Source: Semisulcospira habei
Taxonomy: Eukaryota > Mollusca > Gastropoda > Semisulcospiridae
DNA: 64,000 bases
Assembly: GCA_036245525.1 (NCBI GenBank)
Contig: BTPG01000003.1
Location: 161,255,260-161,319,259 of the forward strand
Direction: 5' to 3'
Part shown: positions 1 to 35,587 of the stretch, in pieces
Position numbering within the stretch: position 1 is the first letter of the stretch
Layout of the letters: every line of letters begins with the position of its first letter
Made by a program: the position numbers and the translations under genes
The notes under the pieces: model-generated
What the model was told of the DNA's origin: nothing
What the model saw: the letters and a program-made list of their open reading frames with translations, nothing else
Database searches by the model: none

Positions 1-332
1 TTACCTGCCAGTTGTTCTGTTCAGTTTGTTATTTTTTTCTGTTTGTTGGTGTACGCTGGCAGCGGTACCGTATGGTGGTCCATATGGTTTTGTTTGTTGT
101 TGTTTTATGGAAGGGGCGGTCCTTGCGTTATCCCTGATTTACTGAGGAGGCAGCAGACTTTGAACAATATTCTAGTCAAGAGACGTTAGACGTCGGTAGC
201 TTTTTTTTTTTTAAGTCAAGGTTATTCTTGCAATCCCGAAACTATTTGTTGAAGTGATTCCTGTGAAAACATTACCTCGACAAAAAAAAAATATATATAT
301 ATAAAATAAATAAATAATAAATGGCCAAATGG
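1..332. other. Unannotated leading stretch
   Basis: No gene or recognisable element is seen. The stretch is T-rich, with a poly-T run near 200-212 and an A/TA-rich run near 282-320 just before the first palindromic element. Confidence 0.5.
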
Positions 333-538
333 TTAACCCGTTCAGTGCCAGTTGTTGCAGGTTGTGTTTCTGCAATATTTGTTAATTCAACACCAAAATG
401 CTGACCCAAGAACGTGGATTTAAAGTGGTGTCAGCAAGAGGAGCCCCCGCAGTGCCCCCGCAACTGAGGGGGCTCATGAGGATCTACACCTCTTGCAGTT
501 GGGTGGTGTTCGAATTTTCTCGGCGCTGAACGGGTTAA
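333..538. mobile_element. PAL-C palindromic element, full length
   Basis: The element is bounded by TTAA at both ends (333-336 and 535-538). The outer ends read TTAACCCGTTCAGTGCCAG and, mirrored, GGCGCTGAACGGGTTAA. The centre is a hairpin of the type seen throughout the window: arms containing AGAGG(C)ATAGATYCTCATGAG and CTCATGAGGATCTA around a CCCCGCAG/CTG core. In this copy the left hairpin arm is shortened. No open reading frame is present. The termini and TTAA flanks suggest a non-autonomous piggyBac-type element; that class assignment is inference. Confidence 0.7.
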
Positions 539-660
539 TCTGTATCGATGGCCCGAGGGACAGATAGATACCGATACGGTTTTCTTTGGCTACTGATCCG
601 CACAGACATAGCGCGCACCGCCCACTAATGGCACCCCCTAGTACATTGACGCTGGCAAAT

Positions 661-746
661 TAACCGGCCTTTGGCTGTGGGTAGTGCTGTTTGTCAGTGC
701 AGGAATCATCGCGACACAAAAACGCCACTGACAGCGAAAGAGTTAA
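661..746. mobile_element. PAL-B palindromic element
   Basis: A short palindrome between TTAA at 661 and TTAA at 743. The family arms read CCCTTTGGCTGTCGGTAGCG on the left and the reverse complement on the right, around a GATTCCTGCAGGAATC centre. This copy is diverged: the left arm is partly lost (TGGCTGTGGGTAGTGCTG) and the right arm reads GCCACTGACAGCGAAAG. The CCCTTTG start next to TTAA resembles ends known for piggyBac-like (Looper/MER75-type) elements. Confidence 0.65.
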
Positions 747-765
747 TTAGGCTCGAGTCGGCCGG

Positions 766-858
766 TGTTACGCTAAAGGCTATCGGGCTGAAGTCGACCG
801 CAGTGCTCTGTCGTGCGCGGGCCCACTGCCCCCGACTTCGAGTGACCAGATGGCCTTT
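766..858. repeat. PAL-D GC-rich palindrome, diverged
   Basis: Inverted repeat with arms AAAGGCTATCGGGCTGAAGT and the mirrored GATGGCCTTTA, around a nested GC-rich hairpin (TGCGCGGGCCCACTGC). It belongs to a family whose consensus ends are CCCAATGCGCAAAAGGCCAT and whose core is GGGCCGACGTCGGCC. PAL-D copies do not carry TTAA ends. Confidence 0.6.
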
Positions 859-1680
859 AAGCCGTACTGGGTAGCGCTAATTTATTGCATGGGCTCATGA
901 TAATGTATGTCTCTTACATAATATAATGGAGTGCAGCCTGATTGGTGATATCGTATTTTCTGAAGCAAAGAAAAATACTTTGACATAGTAAGACTCAAGT
1001 GTTCCTTTCTAGAGTCACTGACGTGGTACGCATTTTAGGAGCATCTGCTCAGCAAAAGCACTACCGCTCAGACAGTCGGTGAAAGTCGCGGGGAATGGAT
1101 CGATCGATGGATCGAGTTACCTGACTAAGCTACCTTGGCTCAGTTAGTTATTGGGGTTTAACGTCGAGCAGGCGACTAAGGCCATCTCACGGCGGTCCTT
1201 GGCTTAGTACGCTTTTCATCATCGGCCGCTGCACCTTGCATCGCTATGTCATTACAGCGAGGGATTGATTGATTGATTGACTGACGGATTGCACACAGCT
1301 CTAAGTGTAGCGTTGGTTAATTACAGTCGATCCACATTCAGGTGATATGATTTTAAACTGGATCAAGGTTGAATCCTACCAAGTTGCATTTTAGGTATTT
1401 ATTAGTGTTCTGACCGTTGCCTCCCTCTGTCCGCTGCTCTCCCCTCCCTAACCACCCACCCCACCGTCACGTCATAGTCTGTGTGTACTAGAGTCTCGCA
1501 CCTTATCCGTTGACCTCGTGAGAAAACCTAAAGTGAATACTAGTACATTCAGAAAGGTGTGTAGCAATTACGCAGGAAACGGTGTAGTATGGTCTGGTAG
1601 GGTTCCGCCCTACCTGTTGTCAGTACTTTATCGTGGTCAAGCGCGACTCAATGCGCTCAAAACCTTGTGCGTATTGGGGA
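859..1680. other. Repeat-derived non-coding stretch
   Basis: No gene is seen. A segment at about 1144-1285 begins with GGGGTTTAACGTCGAGCAGG and ends in GATTGATTGATTGATTGACT. This looks like the reverse complement of a SINE-like element with an (AATC)n tail, but it is not the same unit as the SINE at 26633. The short open frames here show no protein-like composition. Confidence 0.4.
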
Positions 1681-1956
1681 GTGCCCCCCCCCCCCCCCGC
1701 CTTCCCTATCTCTCTCATTAGTAGGGCAGTTTGCCATCTTTGTCTTTGGAGAATGGGCTCTGCCTCTCCTAAAAGTCCTCCTATGGTGTGACTGGCCGAG
1801 GTTTGTACCGAGGTACTGCCTAGCCCCGAGTCACACGTTTATTTTATGGGAGAGTTGATAGCCGCAGTCCATTTCTCCCCCAATGACAACCGCGATAGAT
1901 CCGGTGCGACCGTGATGGCTGGGTATGTGTGCCAGTCAGTGTGTATGTGTGTAGAA

Positions 1957-2101
1957 GGGGGGGGGGGGGGGGCAGTATTGAACGGCGGGTACGCTTGCCG
2001 TTTCATGATGATGATGATGATGTTAAAAAGGGACATGGACTCGCTGATTTCGTCCGGGGGGGGGGGGGGGGGGGGGGAGCGGGGGGGGGGGGGGGGGGGG
2101 T
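1957..2101. repeat. Cluster of long poly-G tracts
   Basis: Runs of G occur at 1957-1972 (16), 2056-2077 (22) and 2081-2100 (20), with an (ATG)n-like run at 2006-2021 between them; a C run lies upstream at about 1683-1698. Open frames here are poly-Gly or poly-Pro artefacts. Confidence 0.85.
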
Positions 2102-2274
2102 GCCGGGGCTTGCCGCTTCGTCGGGTGTCAAAGTGATCAAGCATCACCGTTGAGCTATCAGTCGATCCGCCCCTCAGCTCACCCGCGTCGTTTATGTATA
2201 GTACTTAGTAGTCGAGTCCATATTATGATCTACTTAACAGCCTCGAGGCTTCATCCACAGGCCATCTCCCTCTG

Positions 2275-2325
2275 CAAGAGGCGACTGCAGGGGCTCCTGA
2301 GAATCTATGCCTCTAGCTGATCTGT
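2275..2325. repeat. PAL-C remnant
   Basis: One arm and the centre of a PAL-C hairpin: GCAAGAGGCGACTGCAGGGG followed by CTCCTGAGAATCTATGCCTCT. Outer TTAA ends were not found. 2326-2642 holds nothing recognisable. Confidence 0.5.
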
Positions 2326-2642
2326 CTTTGCCTCTCATGGGAACCTCAGATATAGGCAGATATCGGGGGGTTTAATCTGTGTCTGTGAGAGGGCTGTTCG
2401 GCTATCGGACCACCGGCCGTCACTGACAGCACACGTTTTATTTGGTGATCCACCTAGATGCTTTAATTTAAATATGTCGTTCCCACTTTCGTCAAATCGT
2501 CAAGTTCACAAGGACTGACCTCGGACTGAACAAACCGTATAATTTATTGTCGCCATAATACAAACTAGTACAAAACTAACCACCAAAGAAGAAAGTATGG
2601 TGTGTAAGAAGGAGGAAAATACTAAGTAATTAAACTCCAGTG

Positions 2643-2855
2643 TTAACCCATATCACACTGAGGCTAAACGCTTCAAATATGTACACTGCTACATTATAGT
2701 ACTTACAGATAAGGATATAGACCAATGGCTTTAGCTCAATGGTGGTACCAGAATAGCTTGGCGCCTAGAGGCGCCAAGCTATTCTGGCACTACCCTTGAA
2801 CTATTTTAGTCAAACTTATTTCACACACTGGTGTATTCCGAATGATAAGGGTTAA
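2643..2855. mobile_element. PAL-A palindromic element (subtype 2)
   Basis: Bounded by TTAA at 2643 and 2852. The family centre is a long hairpin: left arm GTGCCAGAATAGCTTGGCGCC, here GGTACCAGAATAGCTTGGCG, and right arm CGCCAAGCTATTCTGGCACT then ACCCTTGAACTATTTTAGTC. Outer ends here are TTAACCCATATCACACTGAG and CCGAATGATAAGGGTTAA. The same outer ends occur at 43978-44187 and 46920-47143, so this is a distinct subtype. PAL-A is the commonest family in the window, with about 35 whole or partial copies. Confidence 0.75.
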
Positions 2856-2906
2856 CCGATTGCTCTGCATGGTGCGGTGTCGTACATTTGCTCAGAGACA
2901 TTATAC

Positions 2907-3092
2907 CGAATGCGCCAAAGGCCATCGGGCTGACGTCGGCTCGATGGCCTTTGCCCTGGGTAGTGTCTTTGATTTGCTGCAAAGTGAAGGCAAAGTCAGT
3001 GAGCCTATTTTTCTTAAAAGCAAGGTTTTCATTGTAATACAATTTACAGTCTCGCTTTTCACAAGAATGGACTTGCTGTCTTTTGCCTTCAC
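2907..3092. repeat. PAL-D inside or next to PAL-H arms
   Basis: 2907-2965 is a short PAL-D palindrome (CGCCAAAGGCCATCGGGCTG mirrored by GATGGCCTTTGCCCTGGG). It is followed by an inverted repeat of PAL-H type: GTGAAGGCAAAGTCAGTGAG near 2985 mirrored by CTTTTGCCTTCAC at about 3080-3092, with internal AAAGCAAGGTTTTCATTG and TCTCGCTTTTCACAAGAATG. The same D plus H association is seen at 42880-43065. Confidence 0.55.
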
Positions 3093-3179
3093 ATTAAATT
3101 ACCGCTCAGGAGACATATCGCCCTTGACCATGGCTGAGCCATGCGGTGGACAAAAAACCCCTAGCCAAAACAGTTTTCT

Positions 3180-3396
3180 GAACCCCTTCACTGTCGAGAA
3201 AAAAATTAACACCCAACATCAAAAGGCATAGATCCTCATGAGCCCCCGCAGCTGCGGCAGTTCTTGAGGATCTATGCTTCTTGCTGACGCCACTTAGTTT
3301 CTATGTTTTTTTAACGGCATGGGGTTTTGTGTTCGATTGACGATTTGTTTTTTTTTAAAGAATGCGATTTGCGTTCACTGGCAGTGAAGGGGTTAA
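3180..3396. mobile_element. PAL-C palindromic element, full length
   Basis: Left end CCCCTTCACTGTCGAG at about 3183, right end GGCAGTGAAGGGGTTAA with TTAA at 3393-3396. The hairpin lies at about 3220-3283 (GGCATAGATCCTCATGAGCC mirrored by TTGAGGATCTATGCTTCTTG). The left TTAA is mutated. Confidence 0.65.
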
Positions 3397-3407
3397 ATGT
3401 CCATGTC

Positions 3408-3495
3408 GTTAACTCACTCGATACGTGCCGCATACGGATGCTCGGCGTTTTGCCGCGTCAGTATCCGGATGTGACACGTCTCGAATATATTCACA
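3408..3495. mobile_element. PAL-E palindromic element, diverged
   Basis: Starts TTAACTCACTCGATACGTGC and ends GTGACACGTCTCGAATATAT. The family consensus has arms TTAACTCATTCGAGACGTGC and a core of CATCCGGATACGCGGC mirrored. The right terminal TTAA is lost. Confidence 0.6.
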
Positions 3496-3568
3496 GTGCG
3501 TGGACCTTGAAACGTGAGCTGTGTGACTTTAAAAGTCCAGTGACCGGTGAGCACCCCATGAGGACGTC

Positions 3569-3626
3569 CCAATGCGCCAAAGGCCTTCGGGCCGACGTCG
3601 GCCTGATGGCTTTTTGCACATTGGGT
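3569..3626. repeat. PAL-D palindrome
   Basis: Arms CCAATGCGCCAAAGGCCTTC and GATGGCTTTTTGCACATTGG around GGGCCGACGTCGGCC. About 28-bp arms with few mismatches. Confidence 0.7.
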
Positions 3627-4246
3627 TAATACCCCCAGGATTTGCACCTTCGTCGTTTCTTTGCCAGTCTGGCCTTTTCATGCTGCCTAAGTAATAGTCA
3701 CTAGGAAAAATGATTGGAATTTTATGCCAAAAGAAAAGCATGGGAGGAATTTTGTACCCGAGGCAGTACAGAACTGGGAATGCTGGCGGAAGAGACTGAT
3801 GAGCAAAATGCTATTTTTTAAAAACTTATTAAAATGAAGAATTGAAGGTCATTATAATAAACAGATTTTATATTAGAATGACTTGGTATTAATTCATGTT
3901 TATTGCATGATTTTTGCTCTTACTGTTCCCTTGTCCACAAAATTGTAACTGCTCTTTAAGGGATACTTTTTTTTTTAAATTTTAAATTGAACTGAACTGA
4001 AAGTGACAGCACATCTGAAAAACGTCGATGCCCCAGATAGTGCAAAACAATAGACGATTTTTTTTTTTACCTAACACGGAAAAAGAAAAAAAGAAAACTA
4101 TGTTAGAGCAATGGAGGGGTGGGAGGGGGTACCTTGCAAAAGTATGGAAACGGCATACACGTAGAAGTGACAGTATTTAAAAAAAAATATATACTTGATT
4201 ACATTGCCAAAAAGTTACAGAATGAAAGAACAAGACAAGCCAGAGG

Positions 4247-4303
4247 CCAGTGCGAAACGGCCATCGCGCCGACATCGGCCCGATGACCTTTTGCGCATTG
4301 GCA
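4247..4303. repeat. PAL-D palindrome
   Basis: Arms CAGTGCGAAACGGCCATCGC and GATGACCTTTTGCGCATTGG around GCCGACATCGGCC. The flanking stretch 3627-4246 is AT-rich and holds nothing recognisable. Confidence 0.65.
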
Positions 4304-4429
4304 GGCTTATAAGATGAACTGGACATTGAGTTGAATCAAATAATTATGCATGGCGGTGTATAACAAATTTACAAATATAATGTAAATAAGTAAATAAATA
4401 GGATATCATTAATGCAAAAGGAGAGAGAG

Positions 4430-4577
4430 AGAGAGAGGATGATGGTGATGATGATGAAACTTTATTACACAACGGTAGAAGTTTTGACAGATACAAGTAC
4501 GTCATTTTTCAAACTTGCCCTTGCTAACATACTATAACATGAAATATACTGAAGACAAGCAAACATATTTCAGTAAC

Positions 4578-4636
<59 letters not shown>

Positions 4637-4792
4637 AGAGAGAGAGAGAGAGAGAGAAATGAAATGAAACTTTATTTTTCAAGAGAGAGAGAGAGAGAGA
4701 GATGATGATGAAACTTTATTTATCAACGGTAAAACGTATTGACAGAAACAAATCGTCATTTTACAAACTTGCCGTTGCTAACATCTAACATC

Positions 4793-4844
<52 letters not shown>

Positions 4845-4855
4845 AGAGAGAAGAA
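4430..4855. repeat. (GA)n microsatellite block with duplicated spacers
   Basis: Long (GA)n runs at about 4581-4658 and 4795-4852, with shorter ones at 4420-4438 and 4683-4702. A spacer unit containing TGATGATGAAACTTTATT, then CAACGGTA and CAAACTTGCCSTTGCTAACAT occurs twice (about 4446-4535 and 4704-4785), and a shorter third piece lies at 4656-4680. The block therefore looks like a partly duplicated compound repeat. Confidence 0.7.
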
Positions 4856-4900
4856 AATAAATTTAAAAGAGGAAAATAAAGACAAATATTATAGTGGAGG

Positions 4901-4992
4901 GAGGCACCTCTCCCCAATGCACAAAAGGCCATCGAGCCAACGGCGGCCGACGTCGGCCCGATGGCCTTTTGCGCATTGGGAAGAGGTGCCTC
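4901..4992. repeat. PAL-D palindrome with extended arms
   Basis: A 92-bp palindrome. The PAL-D core (CCCAATGCACAAAAGGCCAT mirrored by GATGGCCTTTTGCGCATTGG) is extended outward by GAGGCACCTCT on the left and AGAGGTGCCTC on the right, which other PAL-D copies lack. The arms are nearly perfect. Confidence 0.75.
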
Positions 4993-5169
4993 AACTGGTC
5001 TTATTTCTATTTGGCAGTCTGCACCGCAGGCTATCCTAATTATAAATAGAAAAGATGGATGGCAAGTAAGAAAACTTACAGTTTGGAGATGACACGGTTT
5101 GGGAACTTTCAGCAAAAATCTAGGATCAGGATTTTATTTAACGTCTTTTCACACATTGGTGATGTTCAC

Positions 5170-5232
5170 CCCCCCCCCCCCACCCCCCCACCCCCCACCC
5201 CCCCCCCCCCCAAAAAAAAAAAAAAAAAAAAA
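5170..5232. repeat. C-rich then A-rich tract
   Basis: A C-rich run at 5170-5211 passes directly into a run of A at about 5212-5232. It is low complexity and non-coding. Confidence 0.8.
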
Positions 5233-5586
5233 TCAACAACCGAACAACTTGTGAATATCAAAGAATAGCAATAATTAGCATCCAACCACACACACAAATT
5301 ACTTATTATAATAGTTTACCCACCGGACTATGAATTATGATATTAACTATTGGAATTGCAATATTTCTATGGAAGATGTCATACATATTTTCTGCTAATT
5401 TATCAACTTTTATGTTATTTTTTTGTCAACAGATTCATTTTAATACGACACTCACAGATTATATGTTTAACAGAGATGGGGCTTAAGCACTCGCATTTGA
5501 TGTCTTTTGAGAATTTTGTCCAAGAATTTAGACTTAACTTGCATATCAACGATATAACGTGTTTTTTTTTTTTTGTTTGTTTCTTT

Positions 5587-6512
5587 TTAACAAGGTGGAA
5601 CATGATAAGTATATTTCATATCATCTTTGTGAAAAAAGCTGTTTAGCACAGAGTACATTTCATGTAGAGATAATTGCATATTATTACAAACTGCTGAGTT
5701 GTCTCTATTTATAGCTCCCTTTTTTGCTTGTCTGTCACACATTTTATTCCAATAAATTCCGTAGTGTGAGGGTATCCAAAGAAAATCGATCCCTATTTCT
5801 CTGGACATAATACAGCTCATAATATGTTTTATTTCATATACTAAGTCTTTTCTAGTGTTACAATCCCTGCTTTTTAGACTATATAGGACAGATTTAGAAT
5901 CGACACAAATCAAAATGTTAATATATCATAAGGTAGAAGTTGAATAAAATTTAGTCCCATGAGAATCGCATACAGTTCAGACGTAAATATAGAAAATCCT
6001 TTACCGAGATAAAAAGATTTCTTCAATTTGGCCTGCACCACAGTCTGAAGAATCTAAGACAGACCCATCTGTGAAAATTTTCACATGTTTAAAATATGTT
6101 TTCTGTAATTTTTCTTTCACTAAATTTGCCAAAACGTTCACATCCTCATCTTTTTTCAAATCTGTGTAATCTATATCGAAAGTAGCATTAATGTTTCCAC
6201 GGAGGTATAGTAGGTGTTACTGGTAAAACTGGAATAGACCTGATGTCTATATTGCAGTTTTCTATAGCATCTTTGACATAGTTACGTATAGGTAAAAGAT
6301 ACGGGATTGTTTGCGCTCTCTTCGGGAAATCCACATCTGCGTCTAAAAATGTCTTCTCATACTGAATTCCTGACCATACTTCCTGACCATAGATAAGTGT
6401 TGATCGAACTAAAGATGTACCAAGGTGTAAAACAGTTTTAATGTCCTGACTCCATGGTTGTGGGTTTATAATTTTTAACAAGTTAAGTCTTTTTCTTGCC
6501 TAAATTTAATAT
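5587..6512 (-). pseudogene. Decayed non-LTR retrotransposon (RT thumb to RNase H)
   Basis: Read on the minus strand, three broken pieces come in the order expected for the C-terminal part of a LINE with an RNase H domain. At 6512-6190 the frame gives RKRLNLLK followed by LGTSLVRSTLIYGQEVWSG, the conserved region after the reverse transcriptase fingers and palm. At about 6090-6005 a second frame gives HVKIFTDGS and then GAG, the first catalytic block of RNase H. At 5913-5587 a third frame gives ICVDSKSVLYSL (second and third acidic positions) and FLWIPSHYGI followed by N and D (fourth block). Frameshifts and stops separate the pieces, so the copy is dead. The layout is like Jockey-type elements; the clade is not certain. 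Confidence 0.75.
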
Positions 6513-6561
6513 AAGGAAAAATCCAGCTCCTTTTCCGGTGCACAAAGTTTAACATTTTGGG

Positions 6562-6645
6562 CCTCTGTCGGTAGCGCTTTTTGTCACGATGATTTCCGGC
6601 GGCAGGAATCGTTGCGACAAAAAACTTTACCGACAGCCAAAGAAA
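6562..6645. mobile_element. PAL-B palindromic element
   Basis: Left arm GCCTCTGTCGGTAGCGCTTT, right arm AACTTTACCGACAGCCAAAG, centre CGATGATTTCCGGCGGCAGG. The terminal TTAA is not preserved on either side. Confidence 0.6.
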
Positions 6646-6837
6646 CGTGCCGCGCGCGAATAAAATTTATTTTTCTGCGGTCCGTAAGCGGCACGTGTCA
6701 AGTCTCCTCAGTGGCTCCAGACTTTGTCCAAAAGCTGGCTCATGGTGACTGTATACAGATCCTGTTTATTATAATCCACTTCCATCACCCCACTTCTAAT
6801 GAAGAGCAGATGAAGCCTATGATTCCGGGGCATAGAG

Positions 6838-7016
6838 CTCAGTGGCGGATGGGGAGGGGGGGTCTGGACCCCCCGCCCCCCCCCCCCCCACCCCAATTAT
6901 AAATTTTGGGCGAGTTTTCACTCGTCGATGAGGCCTTTTGTATCAGGTTGAAGGTCCCAACAAAAAGTTGGACCCCCCCCCCCCCCCCCCCCGCGCCGCT
7001 CGAGGTAACTGATCCG
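6838..7016. mobile_element. CAGTGGCGGAT-end element with C/G tracts
   Basis: Starts with CAGTGGCGGATGGGGAGGGG, followed by C-rich tracts (6869-6890 and 6971-6992). The internal segment AGGCCTTTTGTATCAGGTTG plus AACAAAAAGTTGGACCCCCC is shared with the copy at 24786-25225. CAGTGGCGGAT is a common end of animal DNA transposons; the superfamily is not assigned. Confidence 0.45.
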
Positions 7017-7261
7017 ACCCTGGAGCTTCATGAAATTTCATAGCAAGAATTTCCGCCATGAGCCCCTTGCAATTATACCTCTTGCAAATTCTTTGGATTA
7101 GGCTGTGTGTTGTGTACATATGAGATGGACGGCGGTCGCCGACGGGTTGTGGAGGTGAAAGTGTTGGCGTTGGTGGTGGTGATGGTGGTGGTGGTGGTGG
7201 GTCAGAAACGGGACAAGGCCGCATTTGTTTTCCTTCCGGTCGCACGCTCGTAGGTCCTCGG

Positions 7262-7378
7262 GAGCCAGTTGCCTGAGTGAGTTGAGTCCTGCGCAAGCCA
7301 CTAAGCAAGGTGCTCCGCTATCGCGGAGCACCTTGCTTAGTGGCTTGCGCAGAACTCAGCTCACTCAGGCAACTGACC
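7262..7378. repeat. PAL-F long palindrome
   Basis: Arms of about 55 bp with few mismatches: GAGCCAGTTGCCTGAGTGAG, then GTCCTGCGCAAGCCACTAAG and CAAGGTGCTCCGC, mirrored after a four-base loop. The same family occurs at 18300, 36106, 49997 and 51140. Copies lack TTAA ends; their outer edges carry CAGTTGC. Confidence 0.75.
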
Positions 7379-7526
7379 CCAGGTGATGAGGTCGCCTTTA
7401 TTTAGGCTACTACGCTGTGTGCTGGCTTCTGTCGAAGCCTCTTTCGGTGGGTAGACCTTTGTGTCTTGGTCAACTAGAACTGTGATGTAACCTATTTTTC
7501 CTCTGTTTTGTTTTGTTTTTCCTCAG

Positions 7527-8152
7527 AAAAATAGGGCACCTCAATGATCATTTCTTCGTCGTGCCGACATCAGCATCGTGAAACTGTGAGGATCATCACA
7601 GCACAGACATTCCTACTTTTAAGGAAGACGAAGGAACCATAGAGATGAAACCAGCATTGCTCCAGTGTACGCACCAGCAGCAGACCCCGTGTATTTCAGG
7701 AAATACACAATTATTCTGGTGACCTAGAACACAAGAGAATTCGGACAGTTGAGAAGTTTTTAATGAAAATAAGACCACAGAACACATACTTAGTGGAAAT
7801 AAGATAAAAATGTAGACACGTCAGGGAATCAAACAATCTGGAGTGTATTGAATGGAGCCAGAGTTTTGACACCGATAAACACCAAAGACTTCAGCGAGAC
7901 AGTGGTTTGAAAATAAGAAATTACAGTGAAAGTACAGTCATATTCTGCTGACATACAGGACTACGATTTTCACTACTTGGGAGGAGTACCTGTGCTATAT
8001 TTTGGATAACCGTACCCAATTCGTGTCTCTGACTCGCGTGAGTCACCGTTTTCCCCGAGAAGCAGGTAACTGTGTCACTGAACCAACACGCCTCCCAATT
8101 TCGTACTCCCCCTAAAAAAAATAAAATAAATAAATTAAAAAAACGCAACACA
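7527..8152 (+). other. Probable 5' UTR part of the HMGA-like first coding exon
   Basis: A strong acceptor (TTTTGTTTTTCCTCAG) ends at 7526, and no competing donor is evident before the start codon at 8153. The stretch is therefore read as the 5' untranslated part of the exon. Just upstream of the start codon lies an A-rich run (8114-8143). The upstream non-coding exon and promoter were not located. Confidence 0.5.
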
Positions 8153-33814
<25,662 letters not shown>

Positions 33815-33973
33815 CCGGGGAAATGCCGCTTTCCTCATTCAAGGGAGTCACCTCCATTCTCACCTCAGTCACGTTACTGTCCAGGCGGCAGAGGACGTGC
33901 TGCAGAAGAAAACATTGCGCGGAAATGCATCTCGGTGGGGTGACACAATCCGAAATGGTCGGATACGTGTTTC
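33815..33973 (+). other. Probable start of HMGA-like 3' UTR
   Basis: This follows the stop codon directly. No polyadenylation signal was identified in or soon after this stretch, so the transcript end is unknown. A PAL-A element starts at 33974. Confidence 0.45.
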
Positions 33974-34200
33974 TTAACCCATTTAACCCCCAAGGCCGCA
34001 TTTCTCAAATTTTAAAGGCGTCACTTTTAGAACTATGTACTGTTTCAGGAGAATGATCGACCACGATAATTCAAGGGCAGTGCCAGATTAGCTTGGCGCT
34101 TTAGTCACGGCGCCAAGCTAATCTGGCACTGCCCTTGAATTATCATGGTCGATCATTGACTGTCCTATTGTCCTGCTGCAGGGCGGGGGGCTAAATGGGT
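33974..34200. mobile_element. PAL-A element just downstream of the HMGA-like stop
   Basis: TTAA at 33974, ends TTAACCCATTTAACCCCCAA and GGGGGGCTAAATGGGT. The hairpin is among the best in the window: GATCGACCACGATAATTCAA, GGGCAGTGCCAGATTAGCTT and the mirror, with one mismatch in about 48 bp. If transcribed in the 3' UTR it would form a long RNA stem. Confidence 0.78.
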
Positions 34201-34681
34201 GACCCCCCCCCCCTCCCCCTTGAGCGTGCAGGCATCATTATTGTTTACGGTACCGGCGCCTGCGTGAGCAGTGGGGTTAACAGTCCAATTTTGACGACCC
34301 ACAACGCCATCTTTCCGGACTCTGACTGTGTGAGAACAGTATGACATATTCGCCACAGAAGGGCGTCATGACTTCAACCTTGCCGTTTTCTGTTGCATTC
34401 GCGATGCGTTTACATCATCATCAGTTCTGTCCGCGTGTTCTTGACTTTTCGAGAACGTCATGCATTGACGGCATCACGGGAAATAGGATATTTTTGTCAC
34501 ACTGTCACTTTAGGGACTACTGGTGACATGATGAACTACCGACAAAGATTGATCTGTGACTTTATGTTTCGTTGGTAGTTACTGAGACACAGCGCCGCTG
34601 ACTTTACCGCGGCGGTAATCTGAACTAAAGAGAAAGCGCTAACAGGCTCGCGAGAACGGCACTAACGTTATGACGTTATGC

Positions 34682-34781
34682 CTGAACCCCTTGATGCTAC
34701 TGACGATACCGTTCGGCGATAATCGCGTATTTTCGCATCTTTTCGGCCCATCGGTATCGTCAGCACCAGTGAAGAGGTTAA
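34682..34781. mobile_element. PAL-M palindromic element
   Basis: ACCCCTTGATGCTACTGACG and ATACCGTTCGGCG, then mirrored ATCGGTATCGTCAGCACCAG and TGAAGAGGTTAA. It ends at TTAA 34778, shared with the next element. Related copies are at 49882 and 55757. Confidence 0.65.
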
Positions 34782-34857
34782 CTCATTCGCGGCCAGCCTC
34801 ATCCGGGTGCGCGGTACAAGCCGCGCATCCGGATGCGGCTGGCGGCGAATGAGTTAA
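34778..34857. mobile_element. PAL-E element, near-perfect, sharing TTAA with PAL-M
   Basis: TTAA at 34778 and 34854. Arms TTAACTCATTCGCGGCCAGC and GCTGGCGGCGAATGAGTTAA, core CATCCGGGTGCGCGG and CCGCGCATCCGGATG. Arms of about 37 bp. Confidence 0.78.
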
Positions 34858-35156
34858 TACATTAGTAAAATGTACAAAGAGCTAAATGTAACAGATGCTT
34901 GTAAGGTCAGTTCAAACAACAGAACGCACAAGAATGGTCCCTAGTTGTAATGTCCACTGCGCAGGACATGTAACAACTGAGCGCTATCATGTCAGTACAC
35001 TTTGGAAATGACGTCGCCTGTAACGTCAAGGTGCGAGACTAAAAGAGAACGTTATAACGTCAACACAACCAAGATCTTGGAGAACGTAGCGACGTCCAGG
35101 CAAGACATTGGACCTGAGCAGCGTGACGTGTGAGAACAGTATGACGTATTCACAGC

Positions 35157-35386
35157 TAGCCCCTTCACTGTCGAAAAAAGGTGAATACGATCCAAATGCA
35201 ATAGACATAGATCATCCCCTTAATCTCCCGCGACTGCGGAGGCTCATGGGGATCTATGCCTCTTCAGTGCTGAGACCAATTTGTACCCATATGTTTCTTG
35301 GACGATTTTGGCTTTTGGTCGCTGCATGAACATTTCAGAAGATTTCAGAAGCAAAAATGTACGTACAGTGGCAGGGAAGGGGTTAA
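35157..35386. mobile_element. PAL-C palindromic element
   Basis: Left end AGCCCCTTCACTGTCGAAAA, right end GGCAGGGAAGGGGTTAA with TTAA at 35383. The hairpin AGACATAGATCATCCCCTTA with GGGGATCTATGCCTCTTC is diverged. Confidence 0.62.
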
Positions 35387-35414
35387 CTCATTCGACACGT
35401 CTCGAATGAGTTAA
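35383..35414. mobile_element. Minimal 32-bp PAL-E derivative
   Basis: TTAACTCATTCGACACGTCT continues into CGAATGAGTTAA. It is an internally deleted PAL-E that keeps just the two ends, TTAA at 35383 (shared with PAL-C) and 35411. Confidence 0.7.
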
Positions 35415-35587
35415 TTCTATATAGTGTGTGAGAACACTGTAACATCGAAACACGGCTGATGTGTATGACTGAGCACATTACTGACCACAAGAACGTTTGA
35501 AACATCCACACCCACCCAGCAGGACGCACCTGGCAAAGCGTAATGAGATATCGTCCCGGCGCACTTAGTCAGCAAGGCGCCTGACAA

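Noticed and set aside
1839..2153. Open frames rich in Gly or Pro on both strands.
   Set aside because: They are translations of G and C homopolymer runs.
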